Shown in pieces: positions 43,148 through 51,822 of a stretch of DNA of 64,000 bases. The stretch's first letter is position 1, and every line of letters begins with the position of its first letter. The stretch is from Hymenobacter terrenus. Its GTDB lineage: Bacteria; Bacteroidota; Bacteroidia; Cytophagales; Hymenobacteraceae. The position numbers and the translations under genes were made by a program. The stretch covers positions 331,241-395,240 of the forward strand of contig NZ_LATM01000001.1 in NCBI RefSeq assembly GCF_000972495.1. Reading direction: 5' to 3'. The notes under the pieces were generated by a model. The model was not told the DNA's origin, made no database searches, and worked only from the letters and a program-made list of their open reading frames with translations.

Positions 43148-43725
43148 AACTCATCTTAGCCTCCAATTCGCCTCGCCGACGCCAACTCCTCACCGACCTG
43201 GGCCTAGCCTATGAAATCCGTCTGCTGGAAGTTGATGAAGACTTTCCCGACCACTTGCGCCGGGCAGAGGTAGCCGAATACCTGGCCGCTCACAAAGCGG
43301 CCGCCTACGTGGCTACCCTGGTGCCCGACGAAGTAGTGCTTACGGCCGATACCATCGTATGCCTGGACGACGATGTGCTTAACAAGCCCGCCAACGTGGC
43401 GGAAGCGACCGACATGCTCACCCGCCTGCAGGGCCGCGCCCACGACGTGTTTACGGCCGTTTGCCTGCGTTGCGGCGATGGCCGCCAGGTGGTATTTTCG
43501 GACCAGACCACGGTGCATTTCCGGTCGCTTAGTCCGACCGAAATCAGCCACTACATCGCCACTGCCCAGCCTTTCGACAAGGCTGGGGCCTATGGCGCGC
43601 AAGACTGGATTGGAATGGTTGGCATCGACCGGCTCGAAGGCTCGTATTTCACCGTGATGGGGCTACCTACTCACCGCGTATGGGTGGAGCTGGAAAAGCT
43701 GGGTGCCTTGCCCGCCCGCGGATAA
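43144..43725 (+). CDS. maf: Maf family nucleoside triphosphate pyrophosphatase
   Basis: A 193-aa house-cleaning enzyme that hydrolyses non-canonical or pyrimidine NTPs. ILASNSPRRRQLLTDLG, VLTADTIVCLDD (the catalytic Asp), LQGRAHDVFTAV and FDKAGAYGAQDW are all present. The GTG start overlaps the DUF1015 stop (GTGA). The next gene starts directly after its TAA. Confidence 0.93.
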   Translation: MKLILASNSPRRRQLLTDLGLAYEIRLLEVDEDFPDHLRRAEVAEYLAAHKAAAYVATLVPDEVVLTADTIVCLDDDVLNKPANVAEATDMLTRLQGRAHDVFTAVCLRCGDGRQVVFSDQTTVHFRSLSPTEISHYIATAQPFDKAGAYGAQDWIGMVGIDRLEGSYFTVMGLPTHRVWVELEKLGALPARG

Positions 43726-45537
43726 GTGGCCGGGAGCGAGGTCGTAAATCCACCAGCGGTAACCTGTTCCGTGGCTAACCCGGATGAGGGAATAAATAGC
43801 TACCTACTTTTCGTAGGGGCAATCTGTATACTATTCACCAGCGCAGGACTGGGTCTGCTGTTTGCGACTAAGTCCTATAACCAGATACTCATCCTAGGCA
43901 CCCTCCCCTATCACGAAGACGGTTTTGTTAGGCTAGCATTGGCACTCACGCCGGCCCGGTATAGCTGGCTACTTGTGCTATTGGCGAGCGGAGCCCTCGT
44001 GGGCCTAAGCGTAGTAATCATCCTACAGCGTGCGTGGCAACCCCTTGGCGGGCTAAGATTGGAGCTTCGCTATGGTTGGCAGCGGCTTAGTCAGTGGTGG
44101 CAGCGGTTGCCTGCATCTTCCCAAACCGTGGCTGTTGGGGCGGTGCTGCTGCTGCTGCTGGCTCGCACCTGGTATGTGGCTTATTACCCGCTGGGAACCG
44201 ACGAGGTGGCTTCGTACGACTATTTCGTAGCGCATGGCCCAATAGCAATCAGCTGCTTCTACCCTATTCCTAACAACCACATTTTCTACAATTTCCTGGC
44301 CTGGCCGCTGGCACAAGTGGGGTTGTCGCCGCGGCTCGTTATGCGGTTGCCGACACTGGTGCTGGGCACCATTGGCACAGTGGCGGGCTACATACTACTG
44401 GCGCGGCTCACGGGTCTGCGACTGGCTACGCTCGTCACAGGCCTAGTGGGAATGGCACCGCTATGGCTGTATTACGCGGCCGTGGGACGGGGGTATTTCG
44501 TGCAGTTCTGCCTGCTGCAACTAGGTTTGTTCGCGGTGGTTGAGCTGCTGCGGCCTGCGTCTGGCTACATCCGGCTGAGCTGGCTGACTTTCATAACGAG
44601 TAGTATTCTGGGGCTTTATACCATCCCCACGTATGCTTATCCTCTGGCGGGGCTGGTCCTGGGTTTGGGGGCGGGGCTACTGCTTCAAGGGTGTAGGCAC
44701 CGTATGGGTGAATTACTGTTAGCTGGACTCATCATTCTGGTGGTTACCTCGCTGCTGTATGCGCCAGTAGTAGCCGTGTCGGGCTGGCGGCAGCTGGTTT
44801 CGAACCGCTACGTGGTGGCCAAGACTTCTGCCGAATTCTGGAACACATACCGAGCGGTGCTCTACGAAAGAGCGGCAGAGCTATTTGGCCCTTCGCCCCG
44901 CTATAGCGGGCCGGCTTGGCTGGCCGGGACACTGCTGGGTGGCTTGGCAGTGCGCCGCTGGGTGATGACGGGAACCCGGCAAACGCTAGGGTTGCTGACC
45001 TGGACGCTGCTGGCGCTGCCTTTGCTGCTGATGGCCGCGCAGCGGGTGTATGCGCCCACTCGGTTACTACTTTATACTACGTTCCTGGGGTATTTGCTGG
45101 GCGCGCTTTTAGTGGTTCGGCTGCCCGTTCGGCGCATATTGCCCGTTCGGACGTGGTGGCCACTTATCGTGTTGGCAGTTATCGGGATTGGCGGAATCCG
45201 GCTCTATCAGCAGCGACTACAGATTAAGGCCTCCCAGCACGAGACGCTACAGTTTGAACAAGCCTACCAATGGCTGGAAACGCAGGCCACCGAGAAGGGC
45301 CCACCGGCAGAGGTATGGCTGCAAGCGCCGCTGCACGAATTATTTTTTGCGCACTACCTCCAACTGGCAAAAACACGGCACCTGACATTGCACGCAGCCC
45401 CTGGCGCGGCTCCGGAAGCAGGTTTTGACTTTCTCGTTATCGGCCACCAGCATCCGCCCAGCACTCAGCCTCCCCCCGCACCTTACCACCCCGTTTACCG
45501 CGATGAGTTGGTGACCATCTACGCTCCCAAACGCTAA
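43726..45537 (+). CDS. Polytopic GT-C-type glycosyltransferase-like protein
   Basis: A 603-aa inner-membrane protein with about 11-13 hydrophobic helices. In the first luminal loop LGTDEVASYD (about residues 157-166) carries the acidic pair expected of GT-C enzymes, followed by CFYPIPNNHIFYN. The periplasmic C-terminal part (about residues 510-603) is soluble. GTG start immediately after the maf stop. The next gene is a paralog sharing the YPIPNNH(I/V)F motif. It likely transfers sugar from a lipid carrier; donor and acceptor are unknown. Confidence 0.68.
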   Translation: MAGSEVVNPPAVTCSVANPDEGINSYLLFVGAICILFTSAGLGLLFATKSYNQILILGTLPYHEDGFVRLALALTPARYSWLLVLLASGALVGLSVVIILQRAWQPLGGLRLELRYGWQRLSQWWQRLPASSQTVAVGAVLLLLLARTWYVAYYPLGTDEVASYDYFVAHGPIAISCFYPIPNNHIFYNFLAWPLAQVGLSPRLVMRLPTLVLGTIGTVAGYILLARLTGLRLATLVTGLVGMAPLWLYYAAVGRGYFVQFCLLQLGLFAVVELLRPASGYIRLSWLTFITSSILGLYTIPTYAYPLAGLVLGLGAGLLLQGCRHRMGELLLAGLIILVVTSLLYAPVVAVSGWRQLVSNRYVVAKTSAEFWNTYRAVLYERAAELFGPSPRYSGPAWLAGTLLGGLAVRRWVMTGTRQTLGLLTWTLLALPLLLMAAQRVYAPTRLLLYTTFLGYLLGALLVVRLPVRRILPVRTWWPLIVLAVIGIGGIRLYQQRLQIKASQHETLQFEQAYQWLETQATEKGPPAEVWLQAPLHELFFAHYLQLAKTRHLTLHAAPGAAPEAGFDFLVIGHQHPPSTQPPPAPYHPVYRDELVTIYAPKR

Positions 45538-45565
45538 TTTTGGGCCGCCCAAACCTGCTTTGCCA

Positions 45566-47335
45566 ATGCCGCCAGTTCGTTTTGTTACTCTGTCTGCCTG
45601 CCTGATGCTAGCGGCTTGCACTGGATACGCAGCATTGGTTCTTGGTTCCGCTACCTGGGCCGAAGCCCGGGCACTCGACCACATTTTCCCGTTTTACCCC
45701 TGGCACATCCGGCCCTTCACGGCCGCAGATCTGGCAACTTTGCGCACCGAAATGAGCCGGGGAGCTTGGCTGCTAGCCAGCCTATCCGTGGGGCTGAGCC
45801 TGTTGCCAACCAGCCGATTAGAATTCAGCAAGCTGGGGGGCGAGCTTGGTCAATCCTGGAATGGGCTGTTTGCTGGCTTGGTCCAATTAACTCCTAAGCA
45901 GCGGCGGCAGGCACTGGCGGTATTCACAGTGCTCACTGCTTTGCGACTGCACTTCAGCATCGCCAATCCCGAGTATGACGACGCTGTTTCTTACGAAGTG
46001 TTCGTGAGCAAAGGCCTGCTCGCCACCAGCGCCTATTATCCCATCCCCAACAACCACGTGTTCTCGAACACCATCAGCCTGTTGTTCTACCAGCTGAGCA
46101 CAGGCTTCTGGTGGAGCATGCGGCTGCCGGTGCTGCTAGTTAGCACCGTGGCCACGCTTTTTCTATTTGCAGCCTTGCTCAGACGTGCAGGATTCCGCGT
46201 CGCGGCCGTGACTACTACACTGTTTAGCTGGTTGCAGCTTAGCCTCTACCATGCGGGAGTTGGCCGAGGGTATTGGCTAGTGATACTGCTGGCTGGTATC
46301 ATATTTTTCAGCATGTTGGCCTCGGCAACCGGAAACCGACCGCGAGCGGCCTGGTTCGGCCTGGTGCTAGCGGGTGTGGTGGGGTGCTACACCGTGCCCA
46401 CTTTTGTTTACGTGCTGGCGTCTACTTTTTCCTGGCTGGCGTGGGCCTTCATAAGGCGAGGACAATGGGGGCAATTGGGTGGGCTAGCAGCCCTAGCAGG
46501 CCTCATTGGCTTGGCGGCAACCACCCTCTACGCCCCGCTCCTATTTATCTCGGGGTTCGATAAGTTCACGGGTAATGGCTACGTGGCGGCCCTTGAGCCC
46601 ACTACTTTTTGGGCGGGTTTGCCGTCTTACATCTGGCACAACGAAGGATTTCTGGCGGGCCAGCGCACTTTGGGTGGCCTCATTACGGTACCTGTGCTGC
46701 TATTATTGGGATGGCTGGTACAATTGGGCAGGACCGGCCGGCTACCTACCCGCCAAGCGCAGCTATTGCAACACCTAGCAGAACCCGCGCTCTGGTTCGT
46801 GGCGCTACCTTACGCAATTATCTTCGTGCAACGGGTATTCCCACCGGAGCGCGTGCTGCTCTACAAAGCGTTTTTCTTCTTTATTATCGCCGGCATCGTA
46901 GTGGATTGGCTACTCCAGCAGTGGCCCACGCACCGCTGGCTCCGTCCGTCGTTGACCATTGCAACGGGGCTGTTCGCCATTTACCAAACCTTTACTGTGG
47001 TACGTGTGAACCCAGCCGCACGCGGTACCAATGCCGCTTACCACGCCGGTCTGCAGTGGCTGGCGACCCAGCCGCCTGGCCCCACACTCATCCCAGAGCC
47101 CACCCACAATCTGTTCTTCCGATTCTACGCCCATTCTCAAATGCAGCAGCGTTCTTGGCAGATTGATAATGACCAGCAAGGCAACACCCGTTACGCCTAC
47201 GTGGTGGCTTTCCCCAACAAGCGTGGCTTTTTCCAGCCTCTTTTCAACTTCCCACCCGCGTATCACAATCAGGAAGTTGATATCTATAAAGTACCCAAAA
47301 GTTACCACCTAGACACCAAGCCATGGCGGCACTAG
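45566..47335 (+). CDS. Paralogous polytopic GT-C-type glycosyltransferase-like protein
   Basis: A 589-aa membrane protein from the ATG at 45566; a TTG two codons earlier is also possible. It shares the plan of the upstream gene: an acidic loop motif NPEYDDAVSYE (about residue 133), then YYPIPNNHVFSN, then GVGRGYW and a YTVPTFVYVLASTF helix. A soluble C-terminus ends the protein. The acidic pair is DD here and DE in the neighbour. Overall identity with the neighbour is low, so the duplication is old. Confidence 0.68.
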   Translation: MPPVRFVTLSACLMLAACTGYAALVLGSATWAEARALDHIFPFYPWHIRPFTAADLATLRTEMSRGAWLLASLSVGLSLLPTSRLEFSKLGGELGQSWNGLFAGLVQLTPKQRRQALAVFTVLTALRLHFSIANPEYDDAVSYEVFVSKGLLATSAYYPIPNNHVFSNTISLLFYQLSTGFWWSMRLPVLLVSTVATLFLFAALLRRAGFRVAAVTTTLFSWLQLSLYHAGVGRGYWLVILLAGIIFFSMLASATGNRPRAAWFGLVLAGVVGCYTVPTFVYVLASTFSWLAWAFIRRGQWGQLGGLAALAGLIGLAATTLYAPLLFISGFDKFTGNGYVAALEPTTFWAGLPSYIWHNEGFLAGQRTLGGLITVPVLLLLGWLVQLGRTGRLPTRQAQLLQHLAEPALWFVALPYAIIFVQRVFPPERVLLYKAFFFFIIAGIVVDWLLQQWPTHRWLRPSLTIATGLFAIYQTFTVVRVNPAARGTNAAYHAGLQWLATQPPGPTLIPEPTHNLFFRFYAHSQMQQRSWQIDNDQQGNTRYAYVVAFPNKRGFFQPLFNFPPAYHNQEVDIYKVPKSYHLDTKPWRH

Positions 47336-47343
47336 TACTTGCC

Positions 47344-47772
47344 TTAATGCCCGCGGGCCAGCACCGCAATGCCTACCACAATCAGCAGCAAGCCGCCGAC
47401 CTGCGCTACCGTCAGAGCTTCGCGCAGCACCACTAGCCCCAGAATAGCCGTGAGCAGCACCGACCCACCCACGATTATGGGCGTGCCCAGCGAAACCGGC
47501 AGCCCACGCTGATAAACCACGAAGGTTAGTATCTCAGCCAAGCCAACACCTAACCCAGCCAGCACCGCCAGCCCCAGCCCCTTACCACTCACTGGCAAAG
47601 GCTGCCCCTGCAGTTTCAACCGAAGCAGCCACACGCCTCCTAGCGCAGCCGCGACTAACTGTAGCACCACCGCGCCCACGGCCGGAGGCACATGATTGGC
47701 GGCTAGCTTAATGAAGAAATTATAGAGCGCCAGGCAGAGTGCCGTGACCAGAGCAAGAGGCAGCCAAGTCAT
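47344..47772 (-). CDS. EamA/DMT family small transporter
   Basis: A 142-aa protein with four or five hydrophobic helices, equal to one EamA repeat of the drug/metabolite transporter superfamily. ALYNFFIKLAANHVPPAVGAVV and VYQRGLPVSLGTPIIVGGSVLLTAILGLVVLREALT are typical. Such half-size members work as dimers; substrate unknown. It converges with the glycosyltransferase pair, with 8 bases between the stop codons. Confidence 0.85.
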   Translation of the reverse strand: MTWLPLALVTALCLALYNFFIKLAANHVPPAVGAVVLQLVAAALGGVWLLRLKLQGQPLPVSGKGLGLAVLAGLGVGLAEILTFVVYQRGLPVSLGTPIIVGGSVLLTAILGLVVLREALTVAQVGGLLLIVVGIAVLARGH

Positions 47773-47920
47773 TGCGTCAGACCAATTTTGTAATCAGCTA
47801 CCTCAATCGTTCTTTCCAGAAGGTAGATGTTGCAGTCGTGCTAGGAAGGTTATTAAGTAGCTGCTATCGTAGTACTCGATACTTGAACGTATTAAGATTA
47901 GATAAGGCTGCAAATCACAT

Positions 47921-47953
47921 AAAAAAGTGGTTCCGCAATGAATGCGGAACCAC
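47921..47953 (-). terminator. Terminator of the AT-rich lipoprotein gene
   Basis: GTGGTTCCGCA (47927-47937) and TGCGGAACCAC (47943-47953) pair around 5 bases; six T follow on the minus strand (47926-47921). Confidence 0.82.
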
Positions 47954-47983
47954 GTTTAGCAATGACAAAACTATCATCGCTTT

Positions 47984-48946
47984 TTACCACAAATTAGTAC
48001 CTTGTATTACGTATGGTTGACTTTGATATCCTGATACGTACGAAGTAATTGTACCACCAAGTGCGAAATCCCAACCAAATTGTGATTGGTCATAACCAGC
48101 AACTTCTCGGGCGGAGATAGTAAGTTCCACATCACTATTTGAGACGTTATTGTACTGCACGGAGGCAGAAGGCTGTGCGCTAAGGCCAAAAGGAGTGTAA
48201 ATACTAACCGGACCGCCTAGACTAACAATTACTTGACGAGAATCACCAGCAACTTTCCACCTATCTCTGGAGCGATACTCCAGCTTTGCGGAAAAAACAA
48301 GTGCTGCATAGTAGTTAGGAAAATCTGTTAATTGCTGAGTATAAGAATAAATTTCGTAAATAATTTTCCGTCGGGACCCGCAATTACCGGCTAGACAAAA
48401 ATCATATTGATATAGACCGTCACGTGAAGAGTTAGAACCAATAGTTCTTTCAGCAATGCGAGACTTAACGCAACCAGCCTCAAATGACTTATGAACTACA
48501 TTCTGACCGGATTGAGCGAGCACCAGGTCTGTTAGATTATTGAATTCATGCATCTTATGAGCATGATACCAGTATAACTTTTCGCCTACCTGATAAACCC
48601 CCTGTTTGTTGATGACTGCTGAGATGAAGCCAGGGAAACGGAATTCTTCCTTGAGAGCAACCTCATTGTCATTAACACCAGCACGTAACGAAGAAAATTT
48701 CATCGTCTTCTCCCAACGAGCTAAATCTTCGGGCGAATTAAACTTCAATGACTCTAATGTGCGAACATAAGAATCAGAGTCTTTAAATACCAGACGTCCA
48801 TCAATAGTCTGCACGTCTGCTGATTTGTTGGCAGCAATAGGAGATAATTCCGTTTCCTTTTTTGAACAGGAAGATAGGCCCCCAACCACTGAGCAAGTTA
48901 GTATTAAGGTAGCAATACCCAACTTAGTTTTCATCATAAGCGCCAC
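47984..48946 (-). CDS. Unrecognised lipoprotein, AT-rich
   Basis: A 320-aa protein. The signal ends in the lipobox LSSC with Cys27, followed by SKKETELSP. The mature part (VQTIDGRLVFKDSDSYVRTLESLKFNSPEDLARWEKTM) resembles the opening of Bacteroidota DUF4848-type lipoproteins, but this is uncertain. Three later Cys (CVKSR, DFCLAGNC) could form disulfides. The second or third Met (48937, 48934) may be the true start. GC is much lower than in the neighbours, and a 220-bp AT-rich gap lies upstream, so recent acquisition is possible. Confidence 0.72.
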   Translation of the reverse strand: MALMMKTKLGIATLILTCSVVGGLSSCSKKETELSPIAANKSADVQTIDGRLVFKDSDSYVRTLESLKFNSPEDLARWEKTMKFSSLRAGVNDNEVALKEEFRFPGFISAVINKQGVYQVGEKLYWYHAHKMHEFNNLTDLVLAQSGQNVVHKSFEAGCVKSRIAERTIGSNSSRDGLYQYDFCLAGNCGSRRKIIYEIYSYTQQLTDFPNYYAALVFSAKLEYRSRDRWKVAGDSRQVIVSLGGPVSIYTPFGLSAQPSASVQYNNVSNSDVELTISAREVAGYDQSQFGWDFALGGTITSYVSGYQSQPYVIQGTNLW

Positions 48947-49169
48947 ATTTTATACGAAACGTGGACAAAACTTTAAGTGTGTGAACAAGCACAAATCTAT
49001 TACCCTGAATTAGGACAAACCAAATAATATTTGAATGTATAAATCAATTAGCTTCTTACTAGCACATTAAAAGTCTATTAGTCTAGCTAAGTTGCAATGT
49101 TCATAAAGTACACGTATAAAAGAAAATTACTAAACAATAGTTCACTTATTTTTCGAGTGAAATAAATAC

Positions 49170-50159
49170 TTACCGTAACTGCTCCTTCAACAACTCCATC
49201 TCTACCTGCGGGGCCACTTTTTCATACAGCACCCGATAAGCAGCACTGGTAATAGGCATATGCACTTTCAGCTTTTTATTCAACTCGAAAATGCTTTTCA
49301 CCGCGTAGTATCCTTCTGCTATCATATTCATTTCCAACTGAGCCGATTTCACGGAATAGCCGCGGCCCACCATGCTCCCGAATGTGCGGTTGCGCGAAAA
49401 TTGTGAATACGCCGTCACCAGCAGGTCGCCGAGGTAGGCGGAGGCGGACAGGTCGCGCGGCTGGGGACTAATGACTTGTAGAAAACGACGGATTTCCTGC
49501 ACTGCATTGCTCACCAGCACGGCCAGGAAATTGTCGCCATAGCCCACGCCGTGGGCGATGCCGCCGGTAAGGGCAATAATGTTTTTCATCACCGCGCAAT
49601 ACTCAATTCCGTCGAGGTCGGCCGCTGGATGGGCACGCACGTAGCGATTGCGCAGCAACTCGCAAAACCCCAGCGCCAGTCCGGCATCAGGCGAGCCGAT
49701 GGTGAGGTAGCTCTGTTTTTCCAGGGCTACTTCCTCAGCGTGACACGGCCCGGCGATGACGCCCAACTGGTGCCGCCCTAGCCGAAACCGCTCGGCCACA
49801 TAATCGGTCACCAGCTGGTTTTTGCCGGGAATCATGCCCTTGATGGCCGAAACAACTTTCTTGTATTTCAGTGCGTCGCGGTCCAGCTTTTCCAGCACGG
49901 GCTGCACGAAGGCGGCAGGCACAGCCAGCACCAGCCAATCAGCCTCCTCAATAGCATCTTCCAGGTCGGCGGTGGGGTATACGAGGTTTAGGTCGAACTG
50001 CACGGCCGAGAGATAACGTGGATTATGGCGGGTGCGCAGCAGATGCTGCACGTCATCTTTTGCGCGCAGCCACCAGTCCACGCGGGAGCCGTTTTCGCTG
50101 AGAATTTTGGTGAGTGCGGTGGCCCAGGAACCACCGCCAAGCATGGCTACTTTTTCCAA
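49170..50159 (-). CDS. gpsA: Glycerol-3-phosphate dehydrogenase (NAD(P)+)
   Basis: A 329-aa soluble enzyme making glycerol-3-phosphate for phospholipid synthesis. The nucleotide-binding motif is MLGGGSWATALTKIL (GxGxxA), followed by WWLRAKDD, LAVPAAFVQPVL, SAIKGMIPG, VIAGPCHAEEVA and the catalytic Lys in CAVMKNIIALTGGIAHG. TTG is the start. It is a single gene downstream of the efflux genes, separated from them by a palindromic element. Confidence 0.94.
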   Translation of the reverse strand: MEKVAMLGGGSWATALTKILSENGSRVDWWLRAKDDVQHLLRTRHNPRYLSAVQFDLNLVYPTADLEDAIEEADWLVLAVPAAFVQPVLEKLDRDALKYKKVVSAIKGMIPGKNQLVTDYVAERFRLGRHQLGVIAGPCHAEEVALEKQSYLTIGSPDAGLALGFCELLRNRYVRAHPAADLDGIEYCAVMKNIIALTGGIAHGVGYGDNFLAVLVSNAVQEIRRFLQVISPQPRDLSASAYLGDLLVTAYSQFSRNRTFGSMVGRGYSVKSAQLEMNMIAEGYYAVKSIFELNKKLKVHMPITSAAYRVLYEKVAPQVEMELLKEQLR

Positions 50160-50190
50160 ATTGGTGGGAATTGTTGGTTAGAGAAACCAA

Positions 50191-50277
50191 GAACGTCATG
50201 CGGAGCTTGCCGAAGCACCTTTACCGCAATAATTATTTGCGCAGTAAAGAAGCTCTGGCAAGCTCCACATGACGTTC
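50191..50277. repeat. REP-like long inverted repeat, second element
   Basis: The arm GAACGTCATGCGGAGCTTGC... (50191-50227) is complementary, with several mismatches, to 50239-50277. The core GTCATG-GGAGCTTG-CGAAGCA is related to the element at 3611-3701 (GTCCTGCTGAGCTTGTCGAAG). It sits between gpsA and the adaptor gene. Confidence 0.7.
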
Positions 50278-50296
50278 CATCCAATATGCCAAGGGC

Positions 50297-51703
50297 TTAC
50301 TTATCCGCCTCGGGCTCTTCCTTCATCGCTTCTTTATTTAGCGATTTAGCGTCCTTGACTTCAACCAGCGCGCCATCCTTAAGGGTTTTGGCCACGGCAC
50401 GAAACGGGCCGCTCACAACCTGGTCGCCGGCCTGCACACCGCTTAGCACCTCAATACTCTGGAAGTCGCTGATGCCGGTTTTCACGGGCGTCATCACTGC
50501 CTTGCCGTTTTTAATCACGAACACCACCTCCTGAATCTCGGGTTTGGGCGCCGCAGCGGGGTCGGTAGGAACTGCACTGCCTTTGCGGTTCGAGCGAGCC
50601 GACGAGCCGCTCTGGTTATCACCTTTCGCCACCGTCGAATCAGAACGGGTAGTTACGGCTGCCAGCGGCACGCTCAACACCCCCGATCTACGGTCGGTAA
50701 TGATGTCGACCGAGGCCGTCATGCCGGGGCGGAATGGCACGATGGTGCGGCGCTTCACGGTGCGCAGCAGGTGCTTGTAGCTCTCGGGAAGCAGGCGAAT
50801 ACGCACCTCAAACTCCGTCACGGCTTCGGCCGTCAGGGCGTCTTTGGCCGTGTTGGCGATATTGGTCACGAGGCCCCGAAACTTCTCGTCCCGGCTGCTG
50901 TAGGCATCCACTTCGACCTCCACCGAATCGCCGATGTTCACGTTATTCACATCGTTCTCATTCACGTTCACGCGCACCTCCATATTGTTGAGGTTAGCAA
51001 TGCGCATGATTTCTGTGCCGGCCATTTGGGTAGTGCCCACTACCCGCTCGCCCTTCTTCACGTTGAGCTTACTGACCGTGCCATTTACCGGAGCGTAGAT
51101 AGTGGTTTTATTGAGGTTTTTGCGGGCCTCTTCCAACGAGGCCGAGGCGGCGCCCACGGTGCTTTGCGCGGCGCGAATTTGCTGGCGGGCGCTGTTTATT
51201 TCTTCTTGCGAAGCGTTGTAAGCCGCCTGGCTGGCCTCGTAATCAGCCTGCGAAATCACCTTCTGCTTGTAGAGTGAGGCATTGCGGCGGTAGGTCAGCT
51301 CGGTTTGCTTGGCATTGGCCAGCAGCTGCTGAAGGCGGGCCTGGGCCTGCCCTACGTTGGCGCGTTGGGTACCGACCTGCGCACTCTGCAGCTCTACCTG
51401 GGCCTGGTAGTTATCGGGCCGGATGCGCAGCAGCAACTGCCCCTTGCGCACCGAATCACCCTCTTGCACATACAGCTCGATGATTTCGCCGGATACGTCA
51501 GGCGAGATTTTCACTTCGGTTTCGGGCTGCACCTTGCCCGAGGCACTCACCTTCTCTACAATATTGGCTGGGCCGGCTTTAGCCATGAGCACCTCCACAC
51601 CGGACGGCTTGCCCACCCACCCTTGTTTTTTGGCCACGGTGTAGCCTACCAACAGCACCACCACCAGGCCAATGAGAATGAAGAGTAAACGGTTATTTTT
51701 CAT
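50297..51703 (-). CDS. Periplasmic adaptor (membrane fusion) subunit of an efflux pump
   Basis: A 468-aa MacA/HlyD-type adaptor. The N-terminal membrane anchor is at about residues 5-25. The lipoyl/barrel-sandwich part (SGKVQPETEVKISPDVSGEIIELYVQEGD) flanks a long coiled-coil hairpin (about 100-190), and TIYAPVNGTVSKLNVKKGERVVG closes it. A beta-barrel and membrane-proximal domain follow. It lies 119 bases downstream of a TolC-type gene; no MacB or RND pump gene is between or directly next to them. Confidence 0.9.
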   Translation of the reverse strand: MKNNRLLFILIGLVVVLLVGYTVAKKQGWVGKPSGVEVLMAKAGPANIVEKVSASGKVQPETEVKISPDVSGEIIELYVQEGDSVRKGQLLLRIRPDNYQAQVELQSAQVGTQRANVGQAQARLQQLLANAKQTELTYRRNASLYKQKVISQADYEASQAAYNASQEEINSARQQIRAAQSTVGAASASLEEARKNLNKTTIYAPVNGTVSKLNVKKGERVVGTTQMAGTEIMRIANLNNMEVRVNVNENDVNNVNIGDSVEVEVDAYSSRDEKFRGLVTNIANTAKDALTAEAVTEFEVRIRLLPESYKHLLRTVKRRTIVPFRPGMTASVDIITDRRSGVLSVPLAAVTTRSDSTVAKGDNQSGSSARSNRKGSAVPTDPAAAPKPEIQEVVFVIKNGKAVMTPVKTGISDFQSIEVLSGVQAGDQVVSGPFRAVAKTLKDGALVEVKDAKSLNKEAMKEEPEADK

Positions 51704-51822
51704 TTAAACAAGTAACAATGAACATTTAAACAATTTTTCTTCAACAGCTAATAGTCAGCACTCAACAAATGCAGTCGGATGTAACCGCACTTGTCAAGTG
51801 GCAATTGCTAATTGCTGAATAA

